Source of the DNA: Oscarella lobularis
Lineage: Eukaryota > Porifera > Homoscleromorpha > Homosclerophorida > Oscarellidae
DNA length: 64,000 nucleotides
Direction: 5' to 3'
Assembly: GCF_947507565.1 (NCBI RefSeq)
Contig: NC_089175.1
Coordinates: forward strand, 744,001 to 808,000
The notes under the pieces were generated by a model. It saw only the letters and a program-made list of their open reading frames with translations, ran no database searches and was not told the DNA's origin. A program made the position numbers and the translations under genes. The first letter of the stretch is position 1; each line of letters starts with the position of its first letter. Of the stretch, positions 22,901 through 32,298 are shown piece after piece.

Positions 22901-25654
22901 TTTTCGCTCACCGAACCCGGTAAATAACATCCGCAAACTGAAATACACCAATGTAACCGTGCAGTGGTTTTTAAAAAGACGTCTTACCTCTAGCTCGGAC
23001 AATTGGAGTAAGAGGACCTCCTCCCGCACCTGTGAAAGCCTGCATCCACACTGAATACTCGCCAAAAGACTCCAAGTTTGATAAAGTGTAATTCTACTAA
23101 GCGAGTTAGATTACGATTATCAGAGAATTAGTCGTACCGTAGAACTTGGAGATGCAGTCACATTTTGGACATCACTTGGCACTGTGAGCCCGCTCTCTCT
23201 TTGATAGTAAATGACGTACTTCTCCAACAGTCCGTTGATCAGAGTACACAGCAGTTCCATCCAAGTTATTAGAAGCTCCTTTCTTCCAATGGTTCCAACA
23301 ACGGACAAATTCCGAGGAGCACCAGTTGGTCCTATTTTTATTAAAACATAAAATATTAGTAATAACAAATCAGAGTTCGCCTTACTGTCTTCTGCTGTCA
23401 AGACGATATTTGGATTCCAATCACTCTCGTATCGTCTTCCTCCTGGTTCAACTTGAGACACCGTGAGAACATAAATGTCGTACCATGAGTAACTAAAAAA
23501 ACAAGTCTCAAATAAGCAAGATGAGAAGGGTAAGGATTAGAACCTTGTCAAGTTGGTTATCACAAACTTAGTTCCGTTATTCAAAAGAATCCTTTCGTTA
23601 AAATGCTCACAGTCACACATTTTTTGGGCGTATGCTTCATCGAAATCAGCAAAATTGTTATAGATGACATAGGAAGAACATTGATAATGAATGTGTATTC
23701 CCACAAACAATCCATTGACATCCCTTGGAGACGGGTTAGACCAAGTCACTTTGAGACCAGCCAGACCGTCAATGTTGGAATTTGAACTGACATTCTGGAT
23801 AGAAAGAACTGTAGGACTTGCAGGCGCCGCTAAAAAATTTCTTCAATGATCTATTGTTTTTTGAACCATTTACTGTACTAACCTGCATACGTTCTAACAG
23901 ACTGATCCAAAGAGAAAGAGCTGGGACCAACGTGGGTGAAAGCTCGGATTCTGACGTCATAAATGACGTACTCTTCCAGGCCAGTCAGCGTCAATGACTG
24001 AACGTTCCCGCTCACATTAGCTGTATGAAGTTCCGTATCAAACTCTGCTCCAATGTAGTAAATTTCATAAAGAATGATAATTCCGTTGCGATCTTCCGCA
24101 GGAGGAGGATCCCACTTGACTTGAAGTTTGCTCAGGCCGCAATTTTCCCAATAGTTAAAACAAGGATCAATAGGGGTGACTGTTAAATTAGTCGGCGGTT
24201 GACTAGGCGCTGTGAAAAAACAATAAGCATAACTATATAGAAGAATCGAGTACTCTAACCATCTTCGTCGGTAGTCACCGTTATTGGCGAACTTTCCGGA
24301 CCAATAGCTACGGTAAAAGCACTGACGCTGACGTTGTAACGAGTAAACTCATTCAATCCGGTAAGAGTAAGTGAGAGCATTTCACCGGGAACCAGCTGGG
24401 AACGATCAGTCATGACTGTAGCATACACAACCGCGTAGTACACAATGATGCCATTGCGATGGCTAACGGGAGGCGGGTCCCATGATACGTACAAACTAGT
24501 CGAATTCAAGACAAGAACAGAGACATTATGAGGAGGAGCACTTGGAGCTGAACAAAAAATTACATTTCACCACTGAAATGCGCGTCATTTTGTTTCCTTT
24601 ACCTGTCTGTTCCGTATAGGCGCTGCTGCAGCTGGACGAACCTTCTCCTGCACTTGTCCTCGCAAAGACAAAGATGTGATACAGCGTAAAAGCACGCAGT
24701 TCTTCGAAGATGACAAACGTAGTCGTTCCATCAGTGACGTTGCTATGACACAGTTCCAAATCACAAGCCAATACCCTGTAACCAACAATGACTCCATTGG
24801 GCTTCATAGGAGGCTTCCATGACACCAACAAAGCAAGTGAACCGTTCGTCATAGCCGTTACATTGACCGGAACGTCCGGCACTAAATAGAAAAAAAATTC
24901 ATTTTTGACGTCACCATATATAGAAAAACGTACGGCCCTTCGCGCTATTTATTTTCAAGGGAGGACTAGGCCCTTTAGGTCCTTCTCCCGCACTCGTTCG
25001 AGCTGCTATAGTTATCTTATAGTCTTCAAAAGATTCAACAAATAAGGTGTATTCGGTTTCGTTGACGTATAACACCGACGGATTCGTCTCGTCAATTCGC
25101 TGATAGTAGATGGTGTAGCCAATGAGAATGCCGTCGACGTCAGAAAACGGAGGCGGCTCCCAGGTGAGAAGAACCGACGAGACAGACGAATTGAATTCGA
25201 TGACCACGCCGCTAACGTTGCGCGGAGAAGCAGTGGGAGCTAGAGAGAGAAAAACGCAATTTAGGAATGGCATCGATTAATTAATTGAACCGTCACCACC
25301 TTGTTCCGGAGGCATTGTTGTCGTCCAAAGCGGCGAACTTTCTCTGAACAACGTTGGCGTGGCAATTGTGGTTGGCACAGACGTCGTTGTAGGCTCCAGT
25401 GTTGTAGGATACTCTGTTGTCGGATTCTCTGTCGTAGGCTCCAGTGGTGTCGGAGTCGTTGGTTCATGTGTTGTAGACTCAAGTGTTGCAGTCGTTGGCC
25501 CATGCGTTGTAGGCTCTAGTGTCGTCGGTCTTTCCGTCTCTGGCGTTGTTGGCAAAGATGTTGTTGCTGTTGGCGCAGCAGTCGTCTGCGAAGCCGCTGA
25601 CCAAAGCAGCAACTTGAAGACCAGAACGACGCGCAAATCCGTTCGTCCTACCAT
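13678..25654 (-). CDS. Gene B: FN3-rich single-pass receptor lacking the kinase domain
   Basis: 36 exons (5' to 3'): 25300-25654, 24934-25239, 24603-24881, 24260-24547, 23883-24209, 23544-23829, 23386-23492, 23138-23331, 22988-23093, 22791-22937, 22439-22732, 22079-22384, 21752-22031, 21592-21698, 21346-21539, 21193-21298, 20998-21144, 20646-20939, 20286-20591, 19955-20234, 19799-19905, 19553-19746, 19391-19505, 19196-19342, 18070-19145, 17530-18010, 17165-17476, 16807-17106, 16433-16747, 16113-16379, 15746-16060, 15099-15695, 14741-15049, 14419-14685, 13995-14363, 13678-13943. The protein has about 3,381 aa: signal peptide, mucin-like stalk, 24 FN3 domains, three EGF units, the large exon, TM helix, and a cytoplasmic tail of about 50 residues. 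The start is uncertain because exon 1 is frameshifted; I used an ATG at 25654 just before the usual exon 2 acceptor. It is likely a decoy or dominant-negative partner of the kinase copies (inference). Confidence 0.8.
18070..19145 (-). other. Large unrecognised ectodomain exon (gene B)
   Basis: This 1,076-base exon (phase 1 in, phase 0 out) follows the last EGF unit. It encodes about 358 residues with scattered Cys and Trp (NCLDPPRRWPNQCNDVALPS, YWNGWTCFFTC) and later FTPPSITDVI and MDKESGIETIEW, a pattern seen in beta-sandwich repeats of large animal extracellular proteins. I do not recognise the domain. The next exon starts with a Cys-rich link (CYCATDGVC) before an FN3. Orthologous exons are 36410-37482 (D) and 50311-51386 (E); the exon is absent in A and C. 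Confidence 0.75.
19196..19342 (-). other. Laminin-type EGF-like exon 3 of gene B
   Basis: Eight-cysteine, phase 1-1, 147-base exon directly before the large exon. It reads CRDGADGQKC, as in D and E at the same place, which marks it as the ancestral last EGF unit. Confidence 0.85.
20998..21144 (-). other. Laminin-type EGF-like exon 2 of gene B
   Basis: Eight cysteines, 147 bases, phase 1-1. It ends the second copy of the FN3x4-EGF cassette. Confidence 0.83.
22791..22937 (-). other. Laminin-type EGF-like exon 1 of gene B
   Basis: Eight cysteines, 147 bases, phase 1-1. It ends the first cassette and is closest to the first EGF exon of gene A. Confidence 0.83.
25300..25654 (-). other. Gene B exon 2: signal peptide and mucin-like Thr/Pro stalk
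   Basis: It encodes GRTDLRVVLVFKLLLW (signal core) and then about 80 residues dominated by Thr, Pro, Glu and Ser with repeats such as LEPTT and EPTT. This is a likely O-glycosylated stalk placing the FN3 array away from the processed N-terminus. The usual acceptor would start this exon at 25647. An ATG at 25654-25652 inside the acceptor is in frame and can serve as a start if intron 1 is not spliced or transcription starts downstream. Confidence 0.65.
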
Positions 25655-25773
25655 TACAAAACAACGTTCTGCGCGTGTCCGGCTGCTGGTCACGTGTATG
25701 GCTTTGTTCCGCGTTTTCCTGGCCTCAGGGAGGCCACCAGTAATGCGGAAACAGGACCTTCGCGTGTTCTCAC

Positions 25774-25788
25774 CTTCGATTTGACCAT
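25774..25788 (-). pseudogene. Disabled first coding exon of gene B
   Basis: It matches exon 1 of E but lacks 7 bases, leaving 15 nt (ATGGTCAAATCGAAG) before the GTGAGA donor. In A, C, D and E the exon has 31 or 22 nt (phase 1). Here it is phase 0, so splicing to exon 2 would shift the frame. Confidence 0.7.
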
Positions 25789-25800
25789 GACTTGGTTGAT

Positions 25801-25834
25801 CGCACGACGTACAGTAGAACGAGTCACGGTAGTC
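25801..25834 (-). promoter_or_regulatory. Conserved block upstream of gene B
   Basis: Same motif as upstream of gene A (forward reading gtacagtagaacg..tcacggtag), placed just 5' of the old ATG at 25788. Confidence 0.4.
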
Positions 25835-26155
25835 AAGCTCGCTTGCACCTCAGTTGCTCGTTCCTGATCGGGCGAGACAAGCGGGGGCTGACTAGAGATG
25901 AAAACCCGACGACTGTAGGTGCGGACAAGGGCTTTCGGCAACGATGCGCAATATCTGAGCCTGATAGCAGGAGATCGATTCCACGTACGTCTACGCGGTT
26001 CGGGAGGGCGGTAAGGGTATGACCAGCAAACGTCCCTGATTCTCTAATTGAATGAAAGGCTAAGCACACAAATAGCTGTTATAAAAACAGGCATGTCTGC
26101 ATGTAAGGGGCGCGTTCGAGTCAAAGCTCTCCCATGAGGAGAGTCGACCGTGCGA

Positions 26156-26182
26156 CCATAGATAAAATAGAGAGATCTATGG
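26156..26182. repeat. Short inverted repeat, copy 1
   Basis: Arms ccatagat and atctatgg, 11-base loop. It is repeated at 57418-57444 in the duplicated spacer. Confidence 0.55.
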
Positions 26183-26869
26183 TACGTGCGACATCACATT
26201 GCTGTGAAAAAGCCGCGCGCCATTTACCACGCCAGGTCTTCCGCAAACACAGCTTATTTACTAAGAAAACAGCGTGCTTCGAAGAACGGAGTCGCGCACC
26301 GATCGGTTCCCTTTTGCCGTCAATATCTATCTAGCTACAATGAGACGCTTCGGGTTCGACCATCTGAATAACAACTAGTCTTAGACACAAAGTTCCTGTT
26401 GCAGGGCTCATTACATGATGGATTGAAGCTATTCTTCCACTTACCGCGCTAACGGGGGGAGATTAATTGCTAACGAAAAAGACGGGGAGGGGGACGGGGT
26501 CAAATGCATGCCACTTTACTGTAAAAGAGAGTCGGAGGCCCAAATCGCCTTGATACAATCTATAATATTCACGTCGGCGGGAACAATGACCCCACTCGGC
26601 CCCCACCCCTCGAATAGGGATGAATCGGTCGCAGTGGAGATGCCAGTGAGTAAGGTAGTCTATCATATTCGCCGCCTCTCATTCTCATGAAACTGTACCG
26701 TTCCGTACTGTACCGTTCCGTACTGTACGGACTGCCAACGCTCGTCCCATGGCTTGGCCATACGCGAGGCGGAGGGCCATGCAACTTCGTTTCTTTTCCA
26801 AACATAATCTGAATTCCTAGCAGACAAGAAGAGATGCAAGTGCCGCTAATTCGATGACGACGTAAGTAC

Positions 26870-27090
26870 CTTCTTCCAGTCCATGACCGTCGCCGCGTTT
26901 CTTTCTTTTCTAGAAAAAAGGAGCGATATAACAAAGAGATTACAGTCGATCTTGGGCTGACGTCACTTTTGAAATAACGACGAAAGAGAGCTGCCCAAAG
27001 CGACTGGTCGTTTCCTAAGACGTTCAGCTCACGACAAACGCTCGTGCAAGCGAACAAGTGTCGATGGTTCAAGTGGCCAAGAACACAAAG
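26870..27090 (-). CDS. F-box-like exon, copy 1 (partial gene or fragment)
   Basis: A 221-base open exon bounded by a good acceptor (tttgtttcag) and a GTACTTAC donor. It encodes LCVLGHLNHRHLFACTSVCR, then ELNVLGNDQSLWAALFRRYF, matching the C-terminal two thirds of the F-box (L-x-x-L..L..VCR..N.L..D.SLW), the Skp1-binding motif of SCF ubiquitin ligases. The preceding L-P-x-E part should lie in an upstream exon, which I could not place. The second copy (58125-58345) has the same length; the indels between the copies cancel or are multiples of three, which favours a coding frame. A following exon is possible near 26460-26820. Whether an intact gene exists is unclear. Confidence 0.55.
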
Positions 27091-27255
27091 CTGAAACAAA
27101 ACCAAATTAGAGAAAAATCTCACGCAATGTTTACTTTCACTGAAAGAAGCCCAATGAAAGAAGCCCGATCGACATAGCCTGCTTCTAACAGAGCAGTTGT
27201 AGATGATTCATTAGCGTCACGCAATGCCTCTGACCTCTTTTGATGGCTACTTTGT

Positions 27256-27333
27256 ACTTATAAGTATTCATAATACTTATAAATGAAATTTGAAATATGA
27301 ATTATTAATTCATATTATATAAGTATTTCAAAT
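27256..27333. repeat. AT-rich fold-back element, long form
   Basis: About 78 bases, almost only A and T. The segment from 27273 to about 27302 (atacttataaatgaaatttg..) is the exact reverse complement of the core at the matching place in the second spacer (58518-58569). A degraded direct copy follows it, so this allele is a hairpin-forming inverted duplication. Confidence 0.65.
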
Positions 27334-27334
27334 T

Positions 27335-27811
27335 GCTAGCTTCCTGGCGGATGCGGCACACTTTGCGTCGGATTGAATCGATCTAAGGCCGCGTTCTGTT
27401 CATCGAATTCGGCTTGGAAGACTCCGGGCACGTTCCAGTGAAAGGAACTGCGAAAAAGACTTGAAAAACTAAGCTAAACTGCAAGACTACGTCGATTAGG
27501 TACAGCATAAGCAGAATTTCGCCGTTAGTTCTTACCAAACGAAGTGAAAACGATCGCTTTGCTTTAGCTTGTGCAGCGTTACGACACCTCGAGCTATTCT
27601 TACGACAGTACTCGTGAACAGGCACGTGACAAGACGGAATCGAGACAGCAAATCACGACGCTCTTTTCATAGGGCCTGTTGCCACTAACTATAACATTCA
27701 CTATCTAAAATTACAACCATTTAGGACACAAAAATTGACTCCAACGATCAGTAGTGTGCATGTTACTTCAGTAGTAGTAGTGCCTACTAAGTGATTTGTG
27801 CTGTTAAAGTT
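27335..27811. repeat. Spacer repeat, copy 2 (3' of gene C)
   Basis: Matches 421-933 and 58573-59056. It contains the LDRFNPTQSVPHPPGS minus-strand frame, here ending at a stop, and the GTAAGAAC donor-like site. It also covers the probable 3' untranslated region of gene C. Confidence 0.6.
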
Positions 27812-29280
27812 TTATGCGCGTGCACTGAAAGGGTTGCTGTGCCTACAGGTAAGTTGTCGGCTCGGACGAGGCGCCGGTGTACAACGGATTTTCAAATGCC
27901 TATTCTCCACTAGGATCCTTCTTACCTGTAACAGGTCCCGATGTTGGAATGCCGGTGTACGAAGGATTATCGTAGGACATTTATCACCACTTTTCGTCGA
28001 AGGAACATCGCGAGGCAATAATAGAGCTTCTTCTTCAAACATGGGATCCAATTTGGTGCCAGAAGGAGTGATAGGACTCATTGGCAGGTAATCCTCTTCA
28101 ACGGGTGGCGGCTTCGATTGGGTCGGCGTCATATTTAAATAACTCGAAGACGTCTTGCTCGGCTCGGCGGCGACTTTCTTCCTAGACACGTACCTTTGAT
28201 CCAACGCGAGGTCGTAAACCCCTTCGCTGCCATCGTCGCACAAATCTCTCATATCTTGCAAAGCGTTGGCCACGTCGCCTGACTGAATTCTTTCGGACGG
28301 ATTCCTCTCCCAACAGCGAAGCATCAGCTGGAACACGGACCGGGGACACAGTGGCGGACACTCCAAAGTCAAGCTACCCTGAAGAATGCCGCCGATCACG
28401 TCGTCGCGACCGAAATACGGTTTATAGCCAAGTGCGAAAATCTCCCATAAAAGAACGCTTAGTGACCAGACGTCCGATTCGACCGTGTATTTCCCGTAGG
28501 CGATCGTTTCCGGCGCCATCCATCGAATCGGCAACGTGCCGCCTCTGCGACGATAATACTCTCCTTGATACATGTCTCTTGCCATACAAAAGTCGGAGAT
28601 TTTCACCGACAATTGATTGTCGTTTTCGCCGACGAGACAGTTTCGCGCCGCGATGTCGCGATGAACGAACTTGCGCGATGCGAGATAGGCGACGCCGGAT
28701 GCCGCCTGAGCGGCGACGTCGACCAGTTGCGCGATCGAGAGAAGAGGACGCGGATGCATCTCGTTGGGACGAGCTTTTCGAATGTAGTCCTTCAAATCGC
28801 CGTGTTTCATCAGTTCCGTGATGAGATAGAGTGGTTCGTCGTGCGTGCAGATTCCCAGAAGACGGACGATGTTCGGATGGTCGAAGTACATCATGATTTC
28901 CATTTCCTTTCGGAAATCTTCGGCCGTTTCCTGCGACGATCCTCGCTCCATCGTTTTTACGGCGACTCGCGTTTTATCTTCGTCTTTGACGATTCCCGTG
29001 GCCCAGGCGGAGTAGACTTTTCCGAAATGACCTTCGCCGAGTTCGTCTTCGATTTTGGGTCGATCCTTGCTGAATTGGAATTCGTCGTACGTTGGCCACG
29101 TCATGAGCCAGTGAGCTCCTCCGGAGGCGTCGTACTGTTGGTTCTGCAACTCCTGTAGTTGAATAACTTCCAAATTTGCATGACGACGTCTCTTTCGCAC
29201 GCAGATTATGACAATCACGAGTACGATTAGTACCAGTACGGCTACAAAAAGAGCTACGGCAATGACCATTGACATACTCC
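27812..29280 (-). other. Gene C exon 9: TM helix, DFC kinase, frameshifted tail
   Basis: GEGHFGKV, VAVK, the helix-C Glu and HRDIAARN are kept. The Mg-binding DFG reads DFC (TGT at 28586-28588, one base from GGT) and the DVWSxG glycine is Ser (28457-28459). These two changes are absent from A, E and F. The tail keeps YLNM and YLPM, then joins to a different frame after about LLPRDVPSTKSGDK; a stop codon lies in the old frame near 27895. The NPSY motifs are therefore lost. Reduced or no catalysis is expected from the DFG change, but some kinases tolerate changes at that glycine. Confidence 0.88.
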
Positions 29281-31377
29281 CTAAATGATGATAAATAAAA
29301 GCGAGGAAAAACAACGTTGTACGTGTCTTACCTTTGCCTCGTGGTTCAGACGTACTCGGAATAAGGAACTGGCAAGGATTGCTGCTCGGACCGACGGTCG
29401 TTTGGCCGCAATCAGCGCGACTTTCAGCTTTCATAGTTACCGTGTACCACTGGTCGAAGTCAATCGTAGACTCATCAACCTCCAAGGTATCTGATCCACC
29501 GACCGATTGCCCGACGTACTTGGTATCACTAAAGACTTGCCCAATGCCCGCTTTGTTTCCCTTGAACAAATTGACACGGTATCCTCGACGTTCACCGCGC
29601 CAGTCCGACATAGAAACGTCCGTGTAATTTAATCGAATCGCCTTCACTTTGCCTTGATTTCCCTGAAGAGCTTCGCAAGTGTGAATCACAGCCGCAGCTG
29701 GAACAAACGACATTAAATAACATATGAAAAACGTCGTTCTTACGTCCGTCTGTTCGATTTTGAACGACATCCGTGAGAGGCCCACCACCGGCGCCTGTAA
29801 ATGCTTGCATCCATACTGAGTACTCGGTGAAGAACTCCAAATTCGAAAGAGTGTAATTCTGTAAAAGTAACCAGGTTGTAACAAAAATATAGCATTCCAG
29901 ATTATTTATACATTTGACGAAGGAGAAATTGAGATTGAGACGTTCAAAGGCTTGTCTTCCCGTTGATAATAAATTACATACTTCTGCAATGTGCCGTGAA
30001 CTTCCTTACACGGCAATTCCTTCCACGTTATGAATAGCTCCCTTCTTCCGGGTGATTTAGCAACAGACAGGTTTTGAGGAGCGCTACCTGGCCCTTCAGA
30101 AAGAATATTTATGTGTAATAAACTTAATCGTTATAGCACTCACTGTTTTCAGCGGTTAGGACAACGTGCTTTTCCCAATCGCTCCGCATCGTTTGTCCGG
30201 TTGGCCCAGTTTTCGTTATCGTCCACAAATGAATTTCATACCACGCGTAGCTAGAGAAGGAGTCAGATTAACACCAAGGTGGCAGTGCGCATTAGAACCT
30301 TTTTAAGTTTAACACAAATTCTGTTCCGTTTGTCACCAATTTCTTGCCACTATCCCAATTACAAGCACATATCGTTTTATACACCTCATAATCATAGGTC
30401 GCGTGGGAACACTCATAGAGTATTTCTATTCGAACAAAGAATCCATTGACGTCCCTTGGAGAAAGAGACCAGGTTAATTTGAGACCAGACAAACCATTTA
30501 TGCTGGAATTCGAAGTGACGTTTAGAAAAGAAATATTCGTTGGACTTTCAGACGGCGCTAAAAGTTCTTCAGTAATCTATTGTTTTTCGAACCACTTACT
30601 ATACTAACCTGCATACGTTCTAACAGACTGAACCAAAGAGAAAGAGCTGGGACCGACGTGGGTAAAAGCCCGAATTCTGACGTCATAAATTACGTACTCT
30701 TCCAGGTCAGATAGCGTCATTGAATAAACGTTTCCGCTCACATTAGCTGTATGAAGTTCCGTATCAAACTCTGCTCCAATGTAGTAAATTTCATAAAGAA
30801 TGATAATTCCATTGCGATCTTCCGCAGGAGGAGGATCCCACTCAACACGAAGTTTGCTCAGACCGCAATTTTTCCACAAGATAAAACAAGGATCGATAGG
30901 GGTGACTGTTAAATTAGTTGGCGGTTGACTAGGCACTGTGAAAAAAAAACATAAACATAAAATTTAAAAGGAGCAGTCAGACTCAGAGCTAGAGAGAAAA
31001 ACGCGTCGAGACCCTAGGATTAGAACCGGCCGTCACCACCTCGTTGCGCAGGCATTGTCCAAGGCGGCGTTGGCGTTGTTAGCACAGATGTTGTTGCTGT
31101 TGACGTTGTTTCAATTGTCGTCGGCACAGTTTCAGTCGTCGTTGAGACATTGGAACTCCGCGAAGCCGTCGACCAGAGCAACAAGACCAAAACGACGAGC
31201 AGATCACTGCGTCCTGCAAAAACGATGTTCTGCGCGTGTCCGGCTTCTAGTCACGTGTAGCTACGTATGCATGACGCGTTTTCTACTTCACGTCCGCGCT
31301 GTCCTCGCCACCAGTATGCGGAAATAGGACCTTCGCGTGTTCTCACCTTCGATGATGAATCCGATCTTCTTGGCCAT
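27812..31377 (-). CDS. Gene C: short FN3 receptor kinase, possible pseudokinase
   Basis: 9 exons (5' to 3'): 31347-31377, 31040-31213, 30609-30935, 30299-30557, 30144-30250, 29912-30093, 29744-29858, 29332-29697, 27812-29280. The protein has 1,009 aa: MAKKIGFIIEG start, signal peptide, Thr-rich stalk, only three FN3 domains, juxtamembrane domain, TM helix, kinase and a frameshifted tail. Compared with D and E it lacks FN3 1-3 and everything from the middle FN3 to the last FN3, including EGF and the large exon. A remnant of the FN3-1 acceptor (ctctctag) remains in the intron near 30990. The intron between the last FN3 and the juxtamembrane exon is only 46 bases, marking the deletion joint. The kinase carries DFC for DFG. 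Confidence 0.8.
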
Positions 31378-32032
31378 GACTTGATTCGCACGACGTGCAG
31401 TAGAACGCGTCACCACGGATAATAGCCAGACGTTTAGTCAAGGTTTCACTTCAGTTGTTTCACTTCAGTTGCTCGTTCCTAATCGCAGTCGAGACCATGC
31501 AGCGCGGCGGCTCATGCACCAGAGATGAAACGCGACGGCTGTATAGGCGCGGGTACTAAGTGCTTTCTGCGAATATGCGCAATATATAGCCAAGAGCAGG
31601 ATCGAAACCCTACCTAAGTGACGCGCGGTTGATTGGGGGCGGTAACGTCGCCTCTCTAATTGAATATATGTGGCTTAAAATAAAATAACTAATAGGCCCA
31701 ACAACGCTACTATAAAATCACAGCGTTCGAGCCAAAGCTCTTTCCCGCGAGGAGAATTAACCGTGCAGATGGTAGCTACAGCGGCGCTGCGACACGGTGA
31801 CACAACTCAAGCTATTCTTATGATTGACAGTACTCGAGATAATACGCTAGTCCTGCCCGTTGCCACTAACACTATAACATTCACTGTCTATAATTAAAAT
31901 ATTGACTCCAACAATCCGTAGTGCAGTTACTAATGGCTACCAGTAGAAGGCCCCAGTAGCAGTGCCTACTAAGTGATTCGTGCTGCTAAAGCTGTATGCG
32001 CGTGCAATGAAAAGGTTAATTGCTGCATGTGC
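31378..32032. other. Spacer between genes C and D
   Basis: No gene seen. From the C start to 31764 it is collinear with the spacer upstream of D (43813-44203); from 31766 it is collinear with the 3' flank of gene B (from 13411). The switch lies at a shared cgtgc, a recombination joint. Confidence 0.65.
31388..31418 (-). promoter_or_regulatory. Conserved block upstream of gene C
   Basis: Same block as before the other starts, with g for a in gtgcagtagaacg and an altered end (tcaccacgg). Confidence 0.35.
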
Positions 32033-32298
32033 CTACAGGTAAATTGTCGGCTCCGACGAGACGCCGCCGGTGAACGACGGATTTTCGAATGCATGTTCTG
32101 CAACGGGTCCCGATGTTGGAATCGTCGAAGAAACATTGCCACCACTCATATCTAAGTAGGGGTCTTTCAATTGAATAACTTCCAAATTTGCCTGACGACG
32201 TCTCTTTCGCACGCAGATCATAACAATCACGAGTACGATTAGTACCAGTACGGCTACAGAAACAGCTACAGCAATGACCATTGACATATCATCACTCC
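32033..32298 (-). other. Gene D last exon: TM helix fused to tail, kinase excised
   Basis: Same length and same deletion joint as gene B (ANLEVIQL to KDPYLDMSGG), so one event preceded the duplication. Differences from B are minimal, for example VIVMIC for VIVIIC in the helix. Confidence 0.9.

Larger units (their letters stand above)
25789..27811. other. Spacer between genes B and C
   Basis: It contains the upstream block of gene B, a short inverted repeat, an F-box-like exon on the minus strand, an AT-rich fold-back and copy 2 of the spacer repeat. The whole stretch is collinear with 57053-59056 (offset about 31.25 kb). Near 26453-26500 the forward strand has several G runs (gggggg, gggg, ggggg, gggg), which might form a G-quadruplex. 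Confidence 0.6.

Noticed and set aside
26698-26731. Double gtaccgttccgtact motif near the F-box copy 1
   Set aside because: A two-unit 15-base repeat, single in the other spacer; simple slippage without further signal.
26463-26820. Open frame downstream of F-box copy 1 (and 57729-58082 in copy 2) as a separate gene
   Set aside because: Frames differ between copies after small indels; it may be a further exon or untranslated part of the F-box gene, but boundaries could not be supported.
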